Assembly (NCBI GenBank): GCA_035284865.1
Contig: JAYKHL010000175.1
Coordinates: 1 to 11,643 of the forward strand
Length of the DNA: 11,643 nucleotides
Reading direction: 5' to 3'
From: JAYKHL01 sp035284865
Lineage (GTDB): Bacteria; Cyanobacteriota; Sericytochromatia; S15B-MN24; JAQBPE01
Position 1 is the first letter of the stretch. Each line of letters opens with the position of its first letter. The notes below the pieces were generated by a model. That model was not told where the DNA came from, made no database searches, and saw only the letters and a program-made list of their open reading frames with translations. Both the position numbers and the translations under genes were made by a program. This document shows, piece by piece, positions 7,241 to 11,643 of this stretch.

Positions 7241-9691
7241 GTGGCCCGCCTGATCCCCGATGCCCGTGCCTCCCTGCCCCGTCGCCCGGGGCGGTGGCTG
7301 CTGGCCCTGGTGCTGGCCCTGGCGGCCTGCCAGGGCACGCCCGGCACGACGCCGGGCCCCACGCGCGGGAAGCCGACGCGCGCCCAGACAACCCCGGACC
7401 CGGCCACCCCGCCCCCCGCCACGACGGCCCCCCCCGCCACGCCGGGCGTCGGGCCCTCGGCCGCCCTCCCCCTGACCGGGCCCTCGGCCCTTCCGAGCCT
7501 CCAGCCCCTGCCCTCGCTGCCGCCCCCCCAGGTCAGCCTGGCCCGGCGGCTCGGTGAGCGCCTGCTCGCGATCGCGCAGGTGGGCTTCGCGCAGGCCCGC
7601 ACCAGCCTCACGAGCGACAGGACGCTCCTGAACACCACCGTCCGTCGCGTCGGGCTCATCGGCAACCACGCGGCGGGGCTTATCGGGAACAACAGCGGCG
7701 GGCTGATCGGCAACCACGCCGGCGGCCTGGTGTCGGACCGGGCGGGCGGCCTTGTGGGCGACCGCCCGGCGGGCTACAGGCTGCTGCAGGTCCCTGCCAA
7801 GGCGGCTGAGGTGTCCCTCACCCCCCTGGCGGGCGAGTCGCTCATCGCGGACCGCCGGTGGCTCCACGGCAGGCGGATGGTGATGTTCAGCCAGGCAGGC
7901 TTCAACGCCGCCAAGGGCTGGCGCAAGGTGTTCTTCCAGGGCGGCGACCTGCCCGTCCGGGAGGAGCGCTTCCAGCCGACGGCGTTCTGGCCGAACGGCC
8001 GCTGGAGGACCATGGAGAAGCTCAACACCGATTTCTCCCGCGACGGCGCGATCACCAAGCGCCTGCCCTACCTCGCGGAGCAGAGCGACGCGGAGCTGAC
8101 GCTCAAGACGAGCCTGCTGCCGGCCCCCAGCAGCCTCGTGCGCGAGCCCAGCACCGGCATCGCCGTGGTGTTCCGGCGCTTCGACGTCGACCGCGTGGCG
8201 AAGACGGGGAGCTTCGAGTACTACTACGAGCACCTCGAGGCCACCGAGACGGGCACGCTGGTGGACGTGGTGGGGCCTGCCAGCGGCGCCATCACGATCA
8301 ACTACGAGGACCCGCTCGGCACCTACGACGGCGAGGCGACGCTGCGGGACCGCACGGGGGCCCTCGTCTACACGAAGCGGCAGCGCACGGAGGGCGCCCG
8401 CAAGCTCCGCACCTACACCATGCCGGACGGGCTGTCGGCCGAGCTCGAGCGGGCCAGCGGCAGCCTGTGGCGCGGCCAGGCGCTCGAGGAGGGCAAGGCC
8501 GTGGCCGACCTGACGCTCGCGACCCGCCCGAACGGGTCGATGGTGTTCACGCTCACCTTCCCCGAGGCCCCCGAGGCGCCCCTCGAGCTGGGCTATGGCA
8601 TCCTCGACGAGCCGGCCGACGCGGCGCCGGCCTTCGTCAAGGCCCCGGTGCTGCCCACCGTCGCCACGCTGGCGGGAGCCTCCGAGCCCGGCTTCGCCGA
8701 CGGCCCGGGCGCGCAGGCCCGCTTCAACGAGCCGTTCAGCCTCGTGGCATCGCGGCGGGACCCACGGCTGTTCTACGTCGCGGACGTGCAGAACCACCGC
8801 ATCCGCACGCTGCGCCTGGCCTCCGACGGGCGGGTGACGGTCGGCACCCTGGTGGGGACGGGGGAGCCGGGCTTTGTGGAGGGCTCCCTCACCGACACCC
8901 GCCTGCGGTATCCGCTGGGCCTGACGACGGCCAGCGGGCCCGAGGGTGGCGAGACGCTGTACCTCTCCGAGGGCGAGGGCGTCGTCCGGCGCATCACGTT
9001 GCAGGCCGACGGCTCCGGCGTGAGCCAGTTCCTGGCGGGCACGGCCAGGTTCGGGGGGACGGACGGCCCGGGCGTGGAGGCGTCCTTCAACTACCCCTTC
9101 GGCCTGGCCCACGACCCCGTGGCGAACAAGCTCTACGTGGTGGAGCGCGACGGGCACCGGGTGCGCGCCGTGGACCTCACGCGGCCGGACCACCCCGTCA
9201 CCACCCTGGCTGGCGGCACCCAAGGCTTTGCGGATGGCCCGGCCGCCTCCGCCCGGTTCGACCAGCCCATGGCGATCGCGCTGGACGCCGAGGGCCTGCT
9301 CTACGTCGCCGATGCCGACAACCGGCGCCTGCGCCGCCTGGACCCGCGGGCGGCGAGCCCCACCGTCGAGACGGTGGCCGGGACCGGTGACACCGCACAG
9401 GCCTTCCTCGACGGCCCGGCCCTCACGGGGGGCATGAACCCGCCGATGACGCTGGCCTTCCTGCCGGGCGGGCAGCTGCTCTTCGGCCGCACCGTGGTCC
9501 GGGCCTACGACCCGGCCGCAGCCACGCTGCAGACGCTGGCTGGCAACCTGGAGGCGGGCCCCGACGACGGCGACGTCGAGCAGGCTCGCTTCAAGGACAT
9601 CCACGGCCTGGCGGCGGGCCCCGACGGGCTCGTGCTGGTGCTCGACGACAACCGCGTGCGCGTCGTGCGCCCGGCACCGGCCGGCCCCTGA
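7241..9691 (+). CDS. GNN-repeat / NHL-propeller lipoprotein, downstream paralogue
   Basis: An 816-residue protein starting at GTG 7241, with a lipoprotein signal at residues 1-30 (L-A-A-C, Cys30). It has the same order as the upstream gene: a Thr/Pro stalk (31-83), a helix-like segment (QVSLARRLGERLLAIAQVGF), five octapeptide units at 138-177 (GLIGNHAA to GLVGDRPA), the shared middle domain (about 190-470) and six NHL blades (about 474-812; VTTLAGGTQGFADGPAASAR, LLYVADADNRRLRRLD). In one 64-residue propeller block (654-717 here, 671-734 upstream) 50 positions are identical. The stalks differ strongly, and the repeat array is two units shorter. This indicates an old tandem duplication with a conserved head and a drifting stalk. 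It may be cotranscribed with its partner or use its own promoter 173 bases downstream of it. The function is unknown; surface display is inferred. Confidence 0.88.
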   Translation: MARLIPDARASLPRRPGRWLLALVLALAACQGTPGTTPGPTRGKPTRAQTTPDPATPPPATTAPPATPGVGPSAALPLTGPSALPSLQPLPSLPPPQVSLARRLGERLLAIAQVGFAQARTSLTSDRTLLNTTVRRVGLIGNHAAGLIGNNSGGLIGNHAGGLVSDRAGGLVGDRPAGYRLLQVPAKAAEVSLTPLAGESLIADRRWLHGRRMVMFSQAGFNAAKGWRKVFFQGGDLPVREERFQPTAFWPNGRWRTMEKLNTDFSRDGAITKRLPYLAEQSDAELTLKTSLLPAPSSLVREPSTGIAVVFRRFDVDRVAKTGSFEYYYEHLEATETGTLVDVVGPASGAITINYEDPLGTYDGEATLRDRTGALVYTKRQRTEGARKLRTYTMPDGLSAELERASGSLWRGQALEEGKAVADLTLATRPNGSMVFTLTFPEAPEAPLELGYGILDEPADAAPAFVKAPVLPTVATLAGASEPGFADGPGAQARFNEPFSLVASRRDPRLFYVADVQNHRIRTLRLASDGRVTVGTLVGTGEPGFVEGSLTDTRLRYPLGLTTASGPEGGETLYLSEGEGVVRRITLQADGSGVSQFLAGTARFGGTDGPGVEASFNYPFGLAHDPVANKLYVVERDGHRVRAVDLTRPDHPVTTLAGGTQGFADGPAASARFDQPMAIALDAEGLLYVADADNRRLRRLDPRAASPTVETVAGTGDTAQAFLDGPALTGGMNPPMTLAFLPGGQLLFGRTVVRAYDPAAATLQTLAGNLEAGPDDGDVEQARFKDIHGLAAGPDGLVLVLDDNRVRVVRPAPAGP
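7652..7771 (+). repeat. Five coding tandem repeats of 24 bases (GLIGN-type units)
   Basis: Five units encode residues 138-177: three of NH or NN type, then two of DR type. They begin at residue 138, as in the paralogue, but number five rather than seven. The array length difference (16 residues) accounts for most of the 22-residue difference between the proteins. Confidence 0.82.
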
Positions 9692-9719
9692 CGGACCCCG
9701 CCAAGCGGCGCCCCGGCCC

Positions 9720-9745
9720 ACCCGCCGGGAGGGGTTCCGGCGGGT
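9720..9745 (+). terminator. GC hairpin downstream of the second NHL lipoprotein gene
   Basis: ACCCGCCGG (9720-9728) and CCGGCGGGT (9737-9745) form a perfect nine-base stem with an eight-base loop, 28 bases after the stop codon. No T-tract follows. It is the best terminator candidate for the paralogue pair. Confidence 0.5.
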
Positions 9746-9761
9746 ACAAGCGAGGGGGTCC

Positions 9762-9974
9762 ACGCCGCCCCTCCCCTCGCTGCCCCCGGACGCCGACCGG
9801 GGTGCCGTCGCGGCCGCCTGGCTAACGGCCCTCGCACGGCTGCTCGCTGACCTGGCGGCCCGGCTCGGCCTCACGCCCACCCCGGTGCGCCGGGCGGCCC
9901 ACGCCGCCTGGTTCGGGCAGGCCCGTCGGCCAGAGCACCGATCATGTCTTCGCCCGGTGGCTGGCTCGTTCTGA
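9762..9974 (+). pseudogene. Coding-like stretch without a usual start codon, possible gene remnant
   Basis: This frame runs 70 codons to TGA at 9972-9974. Up to about 9930 the third positions are almost all G or C, and the product looks like an amphipathic helical protein (AAAWLTALARLLADLAARLG). From 9930, where the palindromic element starts, codon choice changes (CCA, CGA, TCA, TGT, CTT). No ATG, GTG or TTG opens the frame. GAGGGGG at 9752-9758 precedes an ACG at 9762, so a start codon may have been lost, or the frame may be chance. I do not recognise the product. Confidence 0.25.
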
Positions 9975-10095
9975 CGCCCAGGGACGTCGTCACGCCTCGG
10001 TCACGTGCCTCCCGGCACGCTCCCTCGTCGTTCCTGGCCCCTGGACGCGGGCCCGTCGCCATCCACTCGCGCTCATGACTTGAACGGTGCTCTGG
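9930..10095. repeat. 166-base imperfect palindromic element with 19-base terminal inverted repeats
   Basis: The left end starts CCAGAGCACCGATCATGTC (9930-9948). The right end, read on the minus strand from 10095, starts CCAGAGCACCGTTCAAGTC, so 17 of 19 bases match. Further matches inside (TGGCTGGC against TGGATGGC, CCCAGGG against TCCAGGG) suggest an imperfect palindrome over the whole length. A perfect hairpin CGTGCC-TCCC-GGCACG (10004-10019) lies almost at the centre. No transposase fits inside, and I see no target-site duplication. It resembles a miniature inverted-repeat element, an insertion-sequence remnant or a structured RNA. A related end occurs at 1771-1800. Confidence 0.6.
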
Positions 10096-10195
10096 ATCTG
10101 CCCTGGGCGATCTGAGCGCCCGCCGCGCCGGGGTGCGCCTGGCAACCTGAACCCGGGCCGCTTTCAGCCCTGCGCGACCACTAATTAATCGTTTC

Positions 10196-10224
10196 TTAAG
10201 CATTTGCTGGGCTTCGCGTAACTT
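10196..10224 (+). promoter_or_regulatory. Candidate promoter of the M48 metallopeptidase gene
   Basis: Within an AT-rich island (about 10178-10230), TTAAGC (10196-10201) and TAACTT (10219-10224) are 17 bases apart. Each matches its consensus at about three positions. This would give a leader of roughly 85 bases ending in AGAAGGAG (10300-10307) before the ATG. TTAATTAAT-like bases just upstream could be an activating AT element. Confidence 0.35.
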
Positions 10225-10314
10225 CGCTGGAACTGCGCCCGGAGACAACCCCCTCGTGAGCCGCAGCCGGCGGTCCGGCAGGCGGCCCGTGCGTGAGAGA
10301 GAAGGAGCCCCCCG

Positions 10315-11454
10315 ATGTCCATCCAGAGCCGCACTGCGAAGATTGCCCGCCTGGCCTTCCACAAGCAGCAGGCCCACGCGGAGAAGGCCCTGCTGCGTCG
10401 CACGGCGGCCGCCGGCGCTGAGCTTGGCCTCATCAAGGAGGCCTTTGGCCTGGATGGCCTGGCGGCCTCCGTGGCAGGCTCCGTCAAGACGCTCGCCCGG
10501 CTCGAGCAGGCCTCGGCCGTGCGCCGCAAGGCGATCGCCAAGGTCTCCGCCCAGCTGACGCCCGCCGAGCGGGCGCTGGCCGACACGATGGCGAAGCGCC
10601 CCGGCAAGACCTCCTGGATGAAGGCGCTGGCTGGCATGAAGGATGACCTCGTCGCGCCGCCCACCAAGGAGACGCGCTCGGCGATCGGCAAGCTGTTCCG
10701 CGACGACCTCACGAAGGGGCGCACCGCCGCCTTCGACCCGGCGACGGAGACCGCCCAGGCGATGAAGACCATGCAGGGCTACACCCTGCTGACCAAGGTC
10801 TGGGCGACGCTGGAGAACGCCCCCGAGCTGCTCGCGAACTTCCAGAAGACGCGCAAGTTCAAGTACGCAGACGTGGTGTGGGTCTCGAAGAAGACCGGCA
10901 TCGAGGTGGACCGCGTCAACGCCATCATGGAGCGGCTCGCCAAGGTGGCGCCTGAGCGGCCGTATCCGCTCGAGACGACGGTGTTCCAGCGCAAGATTCC
11001 CAACGCCTTCTCCGCGGGCGGCGGCCAGTTCGGCATCCATGACGAGATGTTCCGCCTGGCGAAGACGGACGACGAGCTGGCCTACCTGATGGGCCACGAG
11101 CTGGCCCACGACGTCCACCGCGACGTGGGCGCCCACCGCGTGATCCAGGCCCGCATGGCCGCCTGGGAGAAGCAAGCTAAGGCGGCGGGCGTGCCCAAGG
11201 AGGCCCGGGCGAAGGTCAAGGCCCTGTTCGATGAGCAGCAGGCCAACATCCGGCGCACCATGGAGTCCCAGGCCGATGCCGACGGCCTGCGCTACGCGGC
11301 CCGGGCGGGCTACGACCCGAAGGTCGGCGCCGAGTTCATGGGCAAGGTCGACCCGAAGCCGATGGCCGACCAGGTCTACCTGAAGGGGGGGTACCCCCCG
11401 ACCCGCAAGCGCATCCAGGCGATGAAGGACCTGATCGAGCAGGGGCGGCTGTAA
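10315..11454 (+). CDS. M48-family zinc metallopeptidase
   Basis: A 379-residue protein. The ATG at 10315 has AGAAGGAG seven bases upstream. The catalytic region is clear: NAFSAGGGQFGIHDEMF (230-246), DDELAYLMGHELAHD with the zinc ligands His261 and His265 and catalytic Glu262, and ESQADADGLRYAARAGYDP with the third ligand Glu317. The family cleaves peptide bonds in misfolded or envelope proteins. Unlike most members (HtpX-like membrane proteases or BepA/LoiP-type exported ones), I see no signal peptide or membrane segment. Residues 1-200 are a charged, mostly helical extension without recognised domains. Near the end, where relatives usually have HPP(T/S)..R, this protein has YPPTRKR, a Tyr for His change at residue 360. 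The protein is therefore either cytoplasmic or exported by an unseen route. The substrate is unknown. Confidence 0.9.
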   Translation: MSIQSRTAKIARLAFHKQQAHAEKALLRRTAAAGAELGLIKEAFGLDGLAASVAGSVKTLARLEQASAVRRKAIAKVSAQLTPAERALADTMAKRPGKTSWMKALAGMKDDLVAPPTKETRSAIGKLFRDDLTKGRTAAFDPATETAQAMKTMQGYTLLTKVWATLENAPELLANFQKTRKFKYADVVWVSKKTGIEVDRVNAIMERLAKVAPERPYPLETTVFQRKIPNAFSAGGGQFGIHDEMFRLAKTDDELAYLMGHELAHDVHRDVGAHRVIQARMAAWEKQAKAAGVPKEARAKVKALFDEQQANIRRTMESQADADGLRYAARAGYDPKVGAEFMGKVDPKPMADQVYLKGGYPPTRKRIQAMKDLIEQGRL

Positions 11455-11463
11455 AGCGCTGCG

Positions 11464-11494
11464 CCCCCACCCCACCCCCACCCCACCCCCACCC
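11464..11494. repeat. C-rich tandem tract (CCCCA/CCCCCA units)
   Basis: Runs of four or five C separated by single A repeat about five times, starting ten bases after the metallopeptidase stop. The minus strand therefore has at least four G-runs and could form a G-quadruplex. It is a simple repeat without coding. Confidence 0.7.
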
Positions 11495-11520
11495 GGGGCC
11501 CCTCCAGGGAGAGGGGCCCC
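11495..11520 (+). terminator. Strong GC hairpin downstream of the metallopeptidase gene
   Basis: GGGGCCCCTC (11495-11504) and GAGGGGCCCC (11511-11520) are perfect ten-base arms with a six-base loop. No T-tract follows. It is a likely transcription or mRNA 3' end, or a member of the GC-rich palindromic repeats common in such genomes. Nothing recognisable follows to the window end at 11643. Confidence 0.55.
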
Positions 11521-11643
11521 AGGCGTGGGTGGCCGTTGCCCGGCTGGCCTTTCCTTCGCCGGGAGCCCGACGGAGCGCCGGCGGCGGTTTGGGCTGGCAC
11601 GGGAGCGGCTGCAGCTGGTGGGGGGGGGAGGCCCGGCGGGGCG

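Larger units (their letters stand above)
9692..10314. other. Long intergenic region without a convincing gene (623 bases)
   Basis: It contains, in order, the hairpin at 9720-9745, a coding-like stretch without a start codon (9762-9974), a palindromic element (9930-10095), GC-rich spacer and an AT-rich promoter zone (10178-10230) before the metallopeptidase gene. I see no RNA gene. A minus-strand frame open across 9871-11481 is antisense to the metallopeptidase and looks like noise. Confidence 0.7.

Noticed and set aside
9742..9750. GGGTACAAG considered as a fourth promoter box of the GGGTA type
   Set aside because: It overlaps the right arm of a terminator-like hairpin and no start codon follows at either the leaderless or the led distance, so it is not listed as a promoter.
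7121..9880. Minus-strand open frame of 919 codons opposite the second NHL lipoprotein gene
   Set aside because: The plus-strand frame has a signal, repeats and NHL blades. The antisense product is low-complexity and similar in character to the antisense frame at 4467-6839 opposite the paralogue.
9930..10095. Palindromic element considered as an integron attC site
   Set aside because: The ends lack the RYYYAAC and GTTRRRY core sites, and no integrase or gene cassette array is nearby.
9871..11481. Minus-strand open frame of 536 codons opposite the metallopeptidase and intergenic region
   Set aside because: It is antisense to a gene with a complete zinc site and crosses the palindromic element and the AT-rich promoter zone without domain signal.
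11521..11643. Possible gene start at the right edge
   Set aside because: No frame in either strand has a ribosome site, a recognisable product or a clear codon bias over this short stretch.

Overview
The window is very GC-rich DNA (runs of C and G, third codon positions almost all G or C) with short intergenic gaps and few AT-rich islands. It looks like the chromosome of a high-GC bacterium with a lipoprotein-exporting envelope. Four of the seven genes begin with a lipoprotein signal ending in a Cys lipobox, and three of those carry a long Pro/Ala/Ser/Thr-rich stalk after the Cys. The G-L-I-G-N-N-x-G octapeptide repeats joined to NHL propellers remind me of proteins from deep-branching non-photosynthetic relatives of cyanobacteria (Sericytochromatia-like), but this is a memory-based impression and no marker gene in the window confirms it. 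I see no rRNA, tRNA, CRISPR array or intact transposase.

Layout: (1) 1-956, minus strand, a thermonuclease-family lipoprotein cut by the left edge. (2) 1035-1760, plus strand, a small lipoprotein of unknown function, divergent from the nuclease. (3) 4442 down to 1798, minus strand, a two-gene operon: a MerR-family regulator whose stop overlaps the GTG start of a VIT + von Willebrand factor A (VWA) protein. This operon converges on gene 2. (4) 4551-7067 and 7241-9691, plus strand, two tandem paralogous lipoproteins. Each has a signal and lipobox, a Pro/Thr stalk, period-8 GLIGNNSG repeats, a shared unrecognised middle domain and a C-terminal six-bladed NHL-type propeller. (5) 9692-10314, a 623-base stretch with no clear gene. 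It holds a terminator-like hairpin, a coding-like stretch without a start codon, a 166-base palindromic element and an AT-rich promoter zone. (6) 10315-11454, plus strand, an M48-type zinc metallopeptidase without a signal peptide. (7) 11455-11643, a C-rich tandem tract and a strong hairpin, then nothing recognised.

The genes do not form one obvious pathway. The common theme is envelope and surface proteins: a nuclease, a small lipoprotein and two propeller lipoproteins. A cytoplasmic VIT/VWA protein with its own MerR regulator and a metalloprotease lie alongside. The most notable observations are the tandem GNN-repeat/NHL paralogues with different repeat numbers (seven against five), a TA-rich hexamer exactly six bases upstream of four start codons (suggesting leaderless mRNAs), and a palindromic repeat element whose end sequence recurs 8 kb away across the stop codon of the VWA gene.
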